From a virus, in IMG/VR virus record IMGVR_UViG_3300020195_000059, positions 1-42,581 of that record: 42,581 nt of DNA; one strand, 5' to 3'. The position numbers and the translations under genes were made by a program. The first letter of the stretch is position 1. Each line of letters starts with the position of its first letter. Shown piece after piece: positions 1 to 8,887 of this stretch. The notes beneath the pieces were generated by a model that did no database searches, had not been told where the DNA came from, and saw only the letters and a program-made list of their open reading frames with translations.

Positions 1-647
1 GCTACCCGAACACCCCGGGGAACCTTTTCGACGTCTCGGCCTTCTCGAAGCGGATCGAAGTCGGGCGGCAGAAAGGCCTCGAAGTTCCGGCCTCGGTCGA
101 AGAGTTCCTCGCGAAATGGGTCCCGGTCCGCGAACTCCTCGACGCGGCGAAGCCCCTCGTCAAGAAGGGCCGCAAGCCTTCCGAGAACCCGACCCTGACC
201 GACCCTCGGACGCTCGAATCGACAGGGACCTGCTCCATCTGCGGTCGGAACGTCAAGTACGACGACGGCGGTCGGATCGTCAACCACGGCTACGAAGTCC
301 AGTACCACTCGTTCTCGGGCGGATGCTTCGGGGTCGGCTACCGGCCTTGGGAAGTCTCGCAGGAAGGGGCCGTCGCCTACATCTCCGCTCTCGCGAACTA
401 CGTCGACTCCGAGCAGGAGATTCTCACCGGCTTCGAGCAGAAGACCCGGACGACGGTCTGGTCGGACCGGCTCCGGAAGAACCTCAACCCGGGCGACGAA
501 CACTACGAGACGACTCTCGCCTACCACGTCCGCGAACTCCGCCACCGGATCACGTCTCTCCGCTCGAACATCACCTACTTCGAGAAGAAGGTCGCGGACT
601 GGGCTCCGGCGACCTTGCCCGGGATCGCGGCGGGGTTCACGAAGTGA
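1..647 (+). CDS. Phage zinc-motif protein of unknown function (5' partial)
   Basis: An open frame enters from the left edge (codons in phase with position 3) and ends with TGA at 645-647; the start is outside the window. It holds a possible zinc site: C-x2-C with cysteine codons at 231 and 240, a histidine codon at 306 and a cysteine codon at 324, followed by a GYRPWEVS stretch. That layout resembles a family of phage hypothetical proteins with a single Cys/His knuckle. The C-terminal third is predicted helical and charged. The stop overlaps the GTG start of the next gene (GTGA). The function is unknown. The reading frame is well supported by codon bias, since the frame that overlaps it gives only arginine-rich nonsense. 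Confidence 0.75.
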   Translation, partial: YPNTPGNLFDVSAFSKRIEVGRQKGLEVPASVEEFLAKWVPVRELLDAAKPLVKKGRKPSENPTLTDPRTLESTGTCSICGRNVKYDDGGRIVNHGYEVQYHSFSGGCFGVGYRPWEVSQEGAVAYISALANYVDSEQEILTGFEQKTRTTVWSDRLRKNLNPGDEHYETTLAYHVRELRHRITSLRSNITYFEKKVADWAPATLPGIAAGFTK

Positions 648-1039
648 AGAAGCTCCTCGACCTAACGCGAAGGCTGGCGGCAGACAACCCCGGCCATAAG
701 TTCTTCGTCGACGTCGACGCTCAGGTAGCGGGCGCGAAGCATCCGGAGACCGGAGAGATCTTCCCGATCATCTCCGGTCTCATTGACGGCTCGGTCGCGG
801 CCTACCACGGAGCCCTAGTCGACGGGAAGGCCCCGGAACACGTCTGGCGGTCGCTCGGATGCTTCGAGGCCCGCTACGAGACGGTCAAAGAACTCAACGC
901 GGACCTCTCGGAGTTCGCGGCGGTAGGTCATTATCCGCTCGAAGGAGTCGACCGGATCGTGGTCGGGTCGGGAGCCTCGGAGAGAGTCTTTCTGAAACAC
1001 CTTTACGGGGACTACGGCCCCTTTACGGAAACAGAGTAG
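644..1039 (+). CDS. Hypothetical protein, 131 aa
   Basis: I chose the GTG at 644 because it overlaps the preceding stop (GTGA) and because everything upstream in this frame is out-of-frame translation of the previous gene. The product starts VKKLLDLTRRLAADNPGHKF and is a soluble alpha/beta protein with no signal peptide or membrane segment. I do not recognise a family. It is translationally coupled to the zinc-motif protein, so the two probably act in the same process. Confidence 0.65.
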   Translation: MKKLLDLTRRLAADNPGHKFFVDVDAQVAGAKHPETGEIFPIISGLIDGSVAAYHGALVDGKAPEHVWRSLGCFEARYETVKELNADLSEFAAVGHYPLEGVDRIVVGSGASERVFLKHLYGDYGPFTETE

Positions 1040-1052
1040 AGTTATCGTTAAC

Positions 1053-1415
1053 ATGAAGACCACGCTACTCCTCGTCCTTCTCGTCTCTCTCGCCCTCGCA
1101 GGATGCGGCGGCGGCTCGACCTCGACCGGCCCGAACATCTCCGGCCATTGGGTCGGTTCCTTCACCGGCGATATCTCGGGCGACCTCGACGTCCGGATCA
1201 GTCGCGGCGGCTCCCTTGCCATCTCGGGGGAGACCTTCGGCTCCGGCCCGTTCACCGGGTCCGGGACCGCGAACGTCTCGACCGGGGTTATCTCGGGGAC
1301 GCTCGACGGCCTCGGGTCCTTTACCGGCCTCCTCCGCCTCGTCGACGACCGGCTCGAAGGGACGGCGAAGTTCCCCGGCGGGAAGAACGTCGTCATCACG
1401 CTCGACCGTTCCTGA
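1053..1415 (+). CDS. Small phage lipoprotein, 120 aa
   Basis: A clear type II signal peptide: basic MKTT, a hydrophobic core, then lipobox LALAGC with the lipidated cysteine at residue 18. The mature part is Gly/Ser/Thr rich with repeated G-x-F-T/G-S-G patterns, suggesting a small all-beta fold. It would sit on the membrane of the infected or lysogenic cell. Such phage lipoproteins can act in superinfection exclusion or lysis (Rz1/o-spanin type), but the mature domain is longer than Rz1 and no partner spanin gene lies next to it, so no role is assigned. It is separated from the portal gene by terminator-like hairpins, so it may end its own transcript. Confidence 0.75.
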   Translation: MKTTLLLVLLVSLALAGCGGGSTSTGPNISGHWVGSFTGDISGDLDVRISRGGSLAISGETFGSGPFTGSGTANVSTGVISGTLDGLGSFTGLLRLVDDRLEGTAKFPGGKNVVITLDRS

Positions 1416-1421
1416 CGGAAT

Positions 1422-1481
1422 AGGCCCTTTTCGGGCCTTCTCCTGCTGTAAGAAGCCTCGGAGGGTTCTCCCGGGCTTCTT
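1422..1481 (+). terminator. Two tandem hairpins after the lipoprotein gene
   Basis: The first hairpin is AGGCCC / GGGCCT (1422-1427 with 1433-1438). The second pairs AAGAAGCC (1450-1457) with GGCTTCTT (1474-1481) and runs into a short T/C-rich stretch. Together they look like a Rho-independent terminator between the lipoprotein gene and the portal gene at 1512. Confidence 0.55.
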
Positions 1482-1511
1482 TCTACGTCTGGTCCTCTGA
1501 GAACCAGCATA

Positions 1512-3011
1512 ATGGCAGAAGACACGATGGACCTCAACAATCTTACAAGCCTTCGTCCCGGCGACCGCAAGAGGGAATACCTCTCGGGCGGATACAACCG
1601 AACGCTCTCGCCTCTCCTCGCGAACGCGATTCAGGTCCTGTCGAGGTTTCAGGACGACCTAAACAAGGAGTTCTCGGACCGGGCCTACGACGAGATGCTT
1701 CGAGACCCTGCGGTCGCGGCCTCGGTTGATATCCTCAAGTCGCTCATCCTCTCCGAGCCCCTCCGCGTCGTAGCCCGTGTCCAGGACAAGAAGGCCGCCG
1801 ACTACGAGGTCTCGACCCGGGTCGCTAAGTTCGTCGAGGACCAACTCCGAAAGATGAGGCGAAGCCCTCAGGCGATCCTCTGGGAAGCCCTCGACGCCAT
1901 CGCCTACGGCTCCTCCCTCGTCGAGATTGTCCTCGAAGACGCGGTCGAGGACGGAATCCCGATCCTGCGCCTTAAGGACCTCAAGACGCGGTCTCGCTCG
2001 AACTACGGCCTCGTCGTCGACCGCTACTTCAACGTCCTTGGCGCGGTCTGCACCGAGTCCGGCTTTCAGGCCGCAGGGGTCTATACCGGCTCCTCGAAGC
2101 CCGACCCGTCGCAGGTCATCCCTCGGGAGAAGTTCCTCCTCCTCGCCCTTCAGACGAAGAATTCCGACCCTCGCGGAGTCTCGTTCCTGCGGCCCGCGTG
2201 GAGCGCATATTACGTCAAGACTCAGGTCTGGCCCGCCTACCTCAAGTTCCTCGTTCAGTTCGCCTCGCCTTCTATCGTCGGCTTCACGCCGGAGGGCGCG
2301 GAGGACGTCGAGAATGTCGACGAGAATGGGAACTTCCTCCGGAACGACGACGGCTCTATCGCGACCATCTCCGCCGAGGAGGATATGCTCTCGACCCTGC
2401 TCGGGTTCCAGACCGGTACGGTCGCGGTCCTTAAGGGCGGAGCCCAGATACAGTTGGTCCAGTCGCAGGGTCAAGGCGAAGCATTCTCGGCGGCGGTCGA
2501 CCTCTTCGACCGCCAGATCGCGATGGCGATTCTCAAGACGGCGCGAACGCTCCTCGAAGCCCGGAACTCCTCGAAGGCGGACTCGGAGTCGGCGGCGGAC
2601 GTTACCGACGTCTTCGTCGCGGGTCTCTGCGAGGTCGTCGGAGCCGCGTTCTCGAAGGACGTGATCTACAACCTCGTCAAGATCAACCTTGGGCCGGAGA
2701 TCGCGGACGCCTACGCTCCGGACGTTACGCTTAGGTCCATGCCGAAGCAGGACTTCGCGAAGGCCGCCGACGCGGTCGGGAAGCTCTGGACGGCGAAGTA
2801 CCTCCACTCCTCGCAGGTCGAGGAGACCGACGCGATGATCGGCCTTCCGGAGCGGGACCTCGACAGTTTCCTTTCGGATATACAGGAGGACGCGGACGCT
2901 CGAACGCTCGACCAGACCGAGCGGCTTAAACTTATGAATCCGGGCGCGGGAACCACGACTCCCGCGAACGAGACGCCTACCACGACTCCCGACGATGTAG
3001 GCCTAAAATGA
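1512..3011 (+). CDS. Portal protein, DUF935 / Mu gp29-like
   Basis: A 499-residue protein with the hallmarks of DUF935 portals: a helical N-terminal part with 'DPAVAASVDILKSLILSEPLRV', then 'AIAYGSSLVEIVLED', the 'RPAWSAYYVKTQVWPAYLKFLVQFASP' segment, and a helical C-terminal region ending in a Pro/Thr-rich tail. Portals form the dodecameric ring at the capsid vertex through which DNA is packaged and ejected. The gene lies upstream of a MuF gene, as in Mu-like head modules. The length matches the family. The large terminase is expected upstream of the window. Confidence 0.85.
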   Translation: MAEDTMDLNNLTSLRPGDRKREYLSGGYNRTLSPLLANAIQVLSRFQDDLNKEFSDRAYDEMLRDPAVAASVDILKSLILSEPLRVVARVQDKKAADYEVSTRVAKFVEDQLRKMRRSPQAILWEALDAIAYGSSLVEIVLEDAVEDGIPILRLKDLKTRSRSNYGLVVDRYFNVLGAVCTESGFQAAGVYTGSSKPDPSQVIPREKFLLLALQTKNSDPRGVSFLRPAWSAYYVKTQVWPAYLKFLVQFASPSIVGFTPEGAEDVENVDENGNFLRNDDGSIATISAEEDMLSTLLGFQTGTVAVLKGGAQIQLVQSQGQGEAFSAAVDLFDRQIAMAILKTARTLLEARNSSKADSESAADVTDVFVAGLCEVVGAAFSKDVIYNLVKINLGPEIADAYAPDVTLRSMPKQDFAKAADAVGKLWTAKYLHSSQVEETDAMIGLPERDLDSFLSDIQEDADARTLDQTERLKLMNPGAGTTTPANETPTTTPDDVGLK

Positions 3012-3017
3012 GGAGCT

Positions 3018-3824
3018 ATGAAGGAACCCAAAATCATCAACGAGGCGACGAAGGTCGTCGCGGTCAAGACCATATCCGAACACCCTCGGAACCCTAATCG
3101 GAACGAACTCTCGCGGATCGTCGAGTCGATTGAAGAGGACGGCTTCTACGGAACGATCCTCGTTCAGAAGTCGACCGGCTACATTCTCGCAGGGAACCAC
3201 CGCTACCGGGCCGCGACTGCGGCAGGGCTCGACCGTGTCCCGGTCACCTTCGTCGACGTCGACGACGAGACCGCCCTCCGAATCCTCGTCAAGGACAACC
3301 GCCTCGCGGAGTTCGGGACGCGGGACGAGAAGACGCTCACGGAACTCCTAGGCGAACTCGCGGAAGGCTCCGGATTCGCCGGGACCGGCTTCACCCAAGA
3401 AGACTTCGACGAGATGGTCGCGGAGTTAAACGGGGAAGGCGGCGGCGGCGGAGAAGCGGTCGACCCGAACTACGCCCGGCAGGTCGTCGCTCCGATCTAC
3501 GAACCCCGAGGCGACCGGCCCGACGTCGCGGAGCTTGCCGACGTTACCAAGGCGGTCGCCCTCGTCGAGGAGATCGAAGCCTCGGACGCCGACGAGGAGC
3601 TAAAGACCTTCCTTCGGCTGGCGGCGGGCCGTCACGTCGTCTTCGACTACGAACAGATCGCGGAATACTATGCCCACGCTTCGGCTCCGGTCCAGCGGCT
3701 CATGGAGGCCTCGGCTCTCGTCATCATCGACTTCGAGTCGGCGGTCGAGAACGGCTTCGTTACGCTGACGAAGGCGATGGCCGACGCCTACGACGAGGAG
3801 CAGGAAGATGGCGAAGAAGCCTAA
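3018..3824 (+). CDS. ParB/Srx-fold protein in the head module
   Basis: A 268-residue protein with an AGGAG ribosome site just upstream. Residues 10-105 are a ParB N-terminal-like domain: 'ISEHPRNPN' near the start, then the signature 'LAGNHRYRAATAAGL', matching the G-x-H/R-R core that binds nucleotide in ParB/Srx folds. The C-terminal half is acidic and has no recognisable HTH, unlike plasmid ParB, so it is unlikely to be a segregation protein. ParB-fold proteins of this kind are often found near phage terminase, portal and DNA-modification genes. Here it overlaps a glycosyltransferase gene. Nuclease/NTPase activity and a link to DNA modification are inferences. Confidence 0.75.
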   Translation: MKEPKIINEATKVVAVKTISEHPRNPNRNELSRIVESIEEDGFYGTILVQKSTGYILAGNHRYRAATAAGLDRVPVTFVDVDDETALRILVKDNRLAEFGTRDEKTLTELLGELAEGSGFAGTGFTQEDFDEMVAELNGEGGGGGEAVDPNYARQVVAPIYEPRGDRPDVAELADVTKAVALVEEIEASDADEELKTFLRLAAGRHVVFDYEQIAEYYAHASAPVQRLMEASALVIIDFESAVENGFVTLTKAMADAYDEEQEDGEEA

Positions 3825-4686
3825 AAAGATCGTCTTCGGAGCCCTGATCCTAACCCACGGCCGAGCCGACAACGTCATCACGTTCAAGACGCTTCGGGCC
3901 TTCGGCTACACGGGGCCGATCCGGTTCGTCGTCGACAACGAGGACTCGCAGGTCGACCGCTACCGCGAACTCTTCGGAGCCGAGAACGTGATCGTCTTCG
4001 ACAAGGCCGCCGTCTCGGAGGGCTTCGACGAGGGCGACAACTTCGGGGACCGGCGGGCGATCATCTACGCCCGGAACGCTTCGTTCGAGATCGCGAAGGG
4101 GCTCGGCTGGACTCACTTCATTCAACTCGACGACGACTACGTCGACTGGCGATGGGTCTTCGCCTCCGACCGGACCTACGCCCACCCTCGGATTCGGAGC
4201 CTAGACCGAATCTTCGCCCTCCTGCTCGACTTCATGCTTGCGACCGGGAGCCTAACCGTCGCGATGGCGCAAGCGGGCGATTTCATGGGCGGTCAGAACT
4301 CGGGGAACATCAAGTCGATCAACCTCGGAATAAACGGGAAGCGGAAGGCGATGAACACGTTCATTTGCGACGTCGACCGGCCTATCGGCTTCGTCGGTCG
4401 TCTCAACGAGGACGTAAACACCTACGTTCGGAAGGGCTCGTTCGGGGAGCTTTTCTTCCAGATCAATCACGTCCGGATGACCCAGTTACAGACCCAGACG
4501 AACGAGGGCGGCATGAGCGAGATGTACCGGGAGTCCGGGACCTACGTCAAGAGCTTCTACTCGGTCCTCTACGCTCCCTCCTGCGTGAAGGTCTTCCGAC
4601 TTCCCTCGAACTTCCCTCGCTGGCATCACCGTGTAAGCTGGCGGAACGCGGTCCCTAAGATTCTCCGCGAGAGCGTGAAGAAATGA
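3808..4686 (+). CDS. Putative TET-associated-type glycosyltransferase (TAGT-like, GT-A fold)
   Basis: A 292-residue protein. The N-terminus 'LILTHGRADNVITFKTL' followed by 'FVVDNEDSQVDRYRELFG' and 'GDRRAIIYARNASFEIA' matches the start of a GT-A glycosyltransferase. A D-D-D motif at residues 108-110 (QLDDDY) is the metal/nucleotide-sugar site, and N200-E201-D202 in 'GRLNEDVNTY' is a candidate catalytic acid region. This layout is that of the TAGT family, described from phages that carry TET/JBP base oxidases and sugar-modified DNA. No TET or cytosine methylase lies in this window, so DNA as acceptor is inference; a capsid or other glycosylation role is possible. It overlaps the ParB-fold gene by 17 nt. 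Confidence 0.6.
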   Translation: MAKKPKKIVFGALILTHGRADNVITFKTLRAFGYTGPIRFVVDNEDSQVDRYRELFGAENVIVFDKAAVSEGFDEGDNFGDRRAIIYARNASFEIAKGLGWTHFIQLDDDYVDWRWVFASDRTYAHPRIRSLDRIFALLLDFMLATGSLTVAMAQAGDFMGGQNSGNIKSINLGINGKRKAMNTFICDVDRPIGFVGRLNEDVNTYVRKGSFGELFFQINHVRMTQLQTQTNEGGMSEMYRESGTYVKSFYSVLYAPSCVKVFRLPSNFPRWHHRVSWRNAVPKILRESVKK

Positions 4687-5015
4687 AGGCGACCCTTGCG
4701 ACCGACGGAACCCTGCTCTTCTTGCTCTTCTGCTGTCCCGGGTGCGACGACCCTCACGGGATTGCGTTCGACGGCTCTCGCGGCTTTACGTGGAACGGTT
4801 CGCTCGAAGCCCCGACCGTCTCGCCGTCTATTCTCGTTAAGGCGACCATGTACGGCCCGGACCGGCTCTCGTTCTCGAAGTACGACGGCCCTTTCCCCTG
4901 CGAGGGAACGCCCGGGGTCTGTCACTCCTTCGTCAGGGACGGTCGAATAGAGTTCCTCTCGGACTGTACTCACGCCCTCGCGGGCCAAACCGTCGACCTG
5001 CCGGAGTGGGAATGA
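4683..5015 (+). CDS. DUF6527-like small phage protein
   Basis: A 110-residue protein, ATGA-coupled to the glycosyltransferase. Features: a 'CCPGCDDPHGIAF' Cys motif near residues 18-30, 'W-N-G-S-L-E-A-P-T-V-S-P-S-I' in the middle, and a C-terminal 'CHSFVRDGRIEFLSDCTHALAGQTVDLP' block. This pattern is that of the DUF6527 family, common in phages and also reported in bacterial ubiquitin-like conjugation operons as a possible peptidase. I recognise the family by pattern only; the activity in phages is not established. It lies between the glycosyltransferase and the MuF gene. Confidence 0.6.
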   Translation: MKATLATDGTLLFLLFCCPGCDDPHGIAFDGSRGFTWNGSLEAPTVSPSILVKATMYGPDRLSFSKYDGPFPCEGTPGVCHSFVRDGRIEFLSDCTHALAGQTVDLPEWE

Positions 5016-8000
5016 ATCCAAAGGGGACGATCTACGACGTCGTCGACAAGCAGAGGGCCGCGCTCCTCGCCCGGGAGTACGACGCCGTCAAGCGGATTGT
5101 CCGGGCCTACGAGACGGCGGAGGTCCGGGTCGAAAAGTCGATCCGGCTCTTTCAGGCGAAGATCGAAGCGGCGGCAGGGCTCGAACCGTCCTTGGCTTGG
5201 TACTACCAAGAGGCCCGTCTCGAAAACATCCTCCGCGAGATTCGGGGCCACCTCGACGAGTTCTCGAAGGACGCCTTAGAGTTCGCGTCGACGGGCCGGG
5301 CGGACGCCTACCAACTCGGGGCCGTCCATGCCCTACGCCTCGCAGAAGCTCAAGTGATCGGGGACGTGGCAGGGCTCCACGCTGGCGCGTTCGAGTCGGC
5401 TTCGGCTCTCCTCGCATCGGGGTCGCCTCTCAAGACGCTCTTCGACGAGATCGGGCCGACCGCTACGGTCGCGGCTCGGGGGCTCTTCGCTCAGGCCGTC
5501 GCGGAGGGCTGGAACCCGAGGAAGCTCGGGCGGGCGATGACGAACGAGATCGACAACCTCGCGAAGCTGCGGGCGGTCCTAATCGCTCGGACCGAGATGA
5601 TCCGGAACTACCGGATCGCGAACTCGCAGGTCTACGCCCGGAACGCGGACGTCCTCCGGGGCTGGCGATGGATGGCGGCGAAGACTCCGGCGACGTGCGC
5701 GATGTGTCTCGCCCTCGACGGCGAAATCTTCCCGACGTCGACGACCCTCTCGTCTCATCCCGCCTGTCGTTGCTCCATGCTCCCGCTACCGAAGACCGAC
5801 TTCGGCGGCCCTCAGCCTCAGCTAGGGGAGGACTACTTCCAGTCGCTCTCGGAGGGCGAACAGAACCGAATCCTCGGGAAGGGGAAGGCGGCTCTCTACC
5901 GGGACGGGAAGATGACGCTGAAGGATAACGTCCGCTGGAATGACCACCCCGACTGGGGCCGGTCTCCTGCTCCGAGGCGGCTCGGAGACCTCGTCGCGAA
6001 GTCGGCCTCGGGAACGCTTCCTTCTCAGCAGGGCTACCTTAAAATCTCAACCTTCGAGCCCCTCCCGGCGACGAACCTAGCGGACCTGCTCAAGGCGGCA
6101 GAAGCTAAGGCGAACGACCCGGTCGACAAGGCTCTCGAAGCATGGTCGAACCAACAGCTTTACCCGTCCGGCCACCGGAAGATTACGTTTCCGTCGACGA
6201 AGCCTCCGCCCTACAAGAAGCTCGTCAAGAAGCTCGATGGCCTCGACTCGACGATAGAGGAAGTCGAACTCAAGGACCTCGTCTCGACGCTCCCTTCGGC
6301 CCCTGCCGACAAGGTCGAGGAGATGATCCGGGCTCTCGGGGACGGCCCCGACCTACCGGTCGTCTTCCGCTCGGGAGAGAAGCTCTACATCCACAACGGC
6401 GAATCGGTCGCCCGCCTTCAGGCGAAGGCCCTCCTAGGTCAGACCCGGGCCTCGGTCCGGCTCTTCGACGGGGACGCTATCTCGGCGGCCCGGACCCCGC
6501 TCGACGACGCGAAGGAAGCCCTCGAAGCCTTGGGAGTCAAGACTGTCAAGGTTATTACCGGCGACGACGAGGAGGTCCTGCGGGCTCTCGAATGGACGAA
6601 GGCTCGAATAGAGGCAACCGGGGTCGTCCCGAAAGAGGTCTGGGTCGCCAGAGGCTCGGGCGGAACGGTTACGGCTAACGGTGAACTTATAATCGCGACC
6701 GAAATCATCGATATCGACGCGGTCGACGTCTTGACGGCCCTCTCTCAATCCTCGTTGACCGGAACGACTCCGACCGACGTCCTCAGGCTGAAGTCGACCG
6801 TCGCCCGGGTCTCTCTCGACCCGGTCGAGAACGTCGAGGCCGGACTCCTACGGACGAAGTTCGACGTCTCGACGAAGGGCTCGGGGGACCTGCTCCGGGA
6901 ATGGGGGGAGAACCGATACGACCTATTCTCGGTTCGGGCCTTCGAGAACTGGCAGATCGAAGACGCTCTCGAAGAGGCGATCATCCTTTACCGGCGCGGG
7001 GAATACCGGCTCGGCTCCCTGCCGCAGAAGATCGAAAAACAGTTCCTCGCGGACGCGGAGAAGATCATCGGGACGAAGAAGACGCTCCCGGCCTACTCCG
7101 ACTCGGAGAACTTCCTCTTCCACCAGACCGGGACTCAGGGAGGCTCGAACCCGGGCGGAACCTATCTCGGGCGGGACGGGGTCTCCCGCTACGTCAAGTT
7201 CTACGACAACGAGGAGCGGGGAATCGTCGAGAACATCGCCAACGCCCTCTACCGGGCGAACGGAATCGCGGTCCCGGACTCGGTCGTCTTCGACAACGGC
7301 GCGAAGAAGGCATTCGCGACGACGATCCTCAAGGACGGGAGGACGCTCCAAGCCCTCGGCGGGGTCGGTCAGGCAGATATCGCGGTCCTTCAGGATGCCT
7401 TCGACGGCTACGTCCTCGACGCCTTCCTCGCGAACTGGGACGTCGTCGGCCTCTCTGCCGATAACATGATGCTCGCGGGCGGGAAGGTCTACCGGATCGA
7501 CAACGGCGGGACGTTCATCTTCCGGACTCAGGGAGGCGACAAGCCGGATTCGCTCCTGCTCCAGTTCGAGGAGTTCTTTTCGCTCGGCTCGACGTCGTCG
7601 AAGGGCCATACCGGACAGTTCAAGCCGATCCTCAACCGGCTCGGCTATCCCTCGGTCGAGAACGCGGTCGGGGAACTCGAAAAGCAGACCAAGAAGCTCC
7701 TCCAGACCCTCGACGGGATCGCGACGACCGAAACGAAGTGGGTCACCTACTTCGAGCAGACCTCGCCCGGGCTCTCGGCGGCGACGAAGGAGCGTATGGC
7801 GAAGATGATGATCGCTCGACGGTCCCTCCTAGCCGACAAGGAGGCGAAGTTCGCGAAGGACGCTATCGAAGCGGCGAAGATATCGAAGGCTCGGGCCGCC
7901 CTCCGCGCGAAGGGGAAGAAGCCCCTAACGAAGACCGCCTTCGACAAGATTGTGAAGTCGAAGGAGGCGAACTGGGCCTTCTCGGGCCGGTCGACCAGCG

Positions 8001-8887
8001 AATACGACGATTGGCTCTCGCGGTCGGGGTCCGATCAAGCCTTCCTCCGAATGTCGGAGGACGCGAAGGCGGCGGCGAAATCGTACAGCAGCGGTTCCTA
8101 CGACGAAATCTTCAACCGGCCCCAGCGGGCGCACCGAAAGACAGGTACGCCGATCCCTCCCGACAAGAAGAAACTCATCGAAGCCCTCGAAGACGCTATC
8201 GCGGCGAATACGCGAGGTATCGACGGCGATATCCTCATCTCCCGGAAGCTCTCGGGAACCTCGACGGAAGCCCAATGGCACACCTTTACCGACAAGCACG
8301 TCGGGGTTGTTATCGGGGACTCGGCATTCCAGTCTACGGCGATGCATCCGGACGTTTGGGATGGAACCGTTCAGCTTCGGATTACGCTTCGCAAGGGAGA
8401 GCGGCGGTTCATTCCCCCGGGCCGCCGAGCCGCTAACGGAAACCACGGCTCGGAGGTCGAACTCATCCTCGGGAACGACATACTCTTCATCGTCAAGAAG
8501 GTTAGAAATGAACACGGGATCGTCATCCTCGAAGTTGAGGCGATCCCGGAGGGCTACACGATCCCGAAGGGAATGACGATCCTCTACTCGGTCGCGGAGG
8601 TCTTCGCCCGCAGGAAAGAGCCCGAGCCCTACTATCCGCCGGAACCGATCAAGGTCGGCGGAACCGTTCACGACTCCGGCCTAATCGAATCGGTCGACGA
8701 CCTCGCGGTCTCCCTATGCGCGAACTGTTCGAGGAAGATCGCAGGGGCCGCGACCTGTGACGCCTTCCGCGAGGGAATCCCTCTCGCGATCCTCTTCGGC
8801 CTTGCCGACCATCGCGAGAACCTACGCGGAGACCTCGGTCTCGCCTACGATCCGATTGATCCGGATGAGGAGATGTTGACGGTTTGA
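5012..8887 (+). CDS. Giant MuF head protein fused to ParB-like, kinase-like and ADP-ribosyltransferase domains
   Basis: A 1291-residue product. I prefer ATG 5012 (ATGA overlap, GGAG upstream) to GTG 5006. Residues ~90-255 are a MuF/SPP1 gp7-like minor head domain: 'RTEMIRNYR' at 193, C229-x2-C232 in 'CAMCLALDGEIF', then H249-x2-C252-x-C254. About 448-480 is a ParB-like segment (LPVVFRSGEKLYIHNG) lacking the usual histidines. About 700-840 is a PI3K/HipA-type kinase fold: a Gly-rich 'GGSNPGG' loop, K729 in YVKFY, E740, catalytic loop N808-W-D810 to D817-N818, and metal motif I-D830-N-G-G. About 1070-1170 is an ADP-ribosyltransferase: R1078, S1108-T1109, E1148-x-E1150. The tail has a C-x2-C...C 'GIPLAILFG' motif seen in phage head proteins. 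It is probably built into the capsid and may be ejected with DNA; toxicity is inferred. Confidence 0.8.
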   Translation: MNPKGTIYDVVDKQRAALLAREYDAVKRIVRAYETAEVRVEKSIRLFQAKIEAAAGLEPSLAWYYQEARLENILREIRGHLDEFSKDALEFASTGRADAYQLGAVHALRLAEAQVIGDVAGLHAGAFESASALLASGSPLKTLFDEIGPTATVAARGLFAQAVAEGWNPRKLGRAMTNEIDNLAKLRAVLIARTEMIRNYRIANSQVYARNADVLRGWRWMAAKTPATCAMCLALDGEIFPTSTTLSSHPACRCSMLPLPKTDFGGPQPQLGEDYFQSLSEGEQNRILGKGKAALYRDGKMTLKDNVRWNDHPDWGRSPAPRRLGDLVAKSASGTLPSQQGYLKISTFEPLPATNLADLLKAAEAKANDPVDKALEAWSNQQLYPSGHRKITFPSTKPPPYKKLVKKLDGLDSTIEEVELKDLVSTLPSAPADKVEEMIRALGDGPDLPVVFRSGEKLYIHNGESVARLQAKALLGQTRASVRLFDGDAISAARTPLDDAKEALEALGVKTVKVITGDDEEVLRALEWTKARIEATGVVPKEVWVARGSGGTVTANGELIIATEIIDIDAVDVLTALSQSSLTGTTPTDVLRLKSTVARVSLDPVENVEAGLLRTKFDVSTKGSGDLLREWGENRYDLFSVRAFENWQIEDALEEAIILYRRGEYRLGSLPQKIEKQFLADAEKIIGTKKTLPAYSDSENFLFHQTGTQGGSNPGGTYLGRDGVSRYVKFYDNEERGIVENIANALYRANGIAVPDSVVFDNGAKKAFATTILKDGRTLQALGGVGQADIAVLQDAFDGYVLDAFLANWDVVGLSADNMMLAGGKVYRIDNGGTFIFRTQGGDKPDSLLLQFEEFFSLGSTSSKGHTGQFKPILNRLGYPSVENAVGELEKQTKKLLQTLDGIATTETKWVTYFEQTSPGLSAATKERMAKMMIARRSLLADKEAKFAKDAIEAAKISKARAALRAKGKKPLTKTAFDKIVKSKEANWAFSGRSTSEYDDWLSRSGSDQAFLRMSEDAKAAAKSYSSGSYDEIFNRPQRAHRKTGTPIPPDKKKLIEALEDAIAANTRGIDGDILISRKLSGTSTEAQWHTFTDKHVGVVIGDSAFQSTAMHPDVWDGTVQLRITLRKGERRFIPPGRRAANGNHGSEVELILGNDILFIVKKVRNEHGIVILEVEAIPEGYTIPKGMTILYSVAEVFARRKEPEPYYPPEPIKVGGTVHDSGLIESVDDLAVSLCANCSRKIAGAATCDAFREGIPLAILFGLADHRENLRGDLGLAYDPIDPDEEMLTV

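Noticed and set aside
116-643. Long frame covering the first 1 kb
   Set aside because: Arg/Pro-rich shadow of the zinc-motif gene; only its last 131 codons look coding.
1043-1056. Fifth operator at the lipoprotein start
   Set aside because: TATCGTTAACATGA matches one half well but not the other and no convincing -10/-35 pair is present; kept only as a weak comparison.
1659-2807. Long reverse-strand frames opposite the portal, MuF and hub genes
   Set aside because: They mirror strongly biased codons of forward genes, are rich in Arg, Asp, Val and Leu, and lack starts or operon context.
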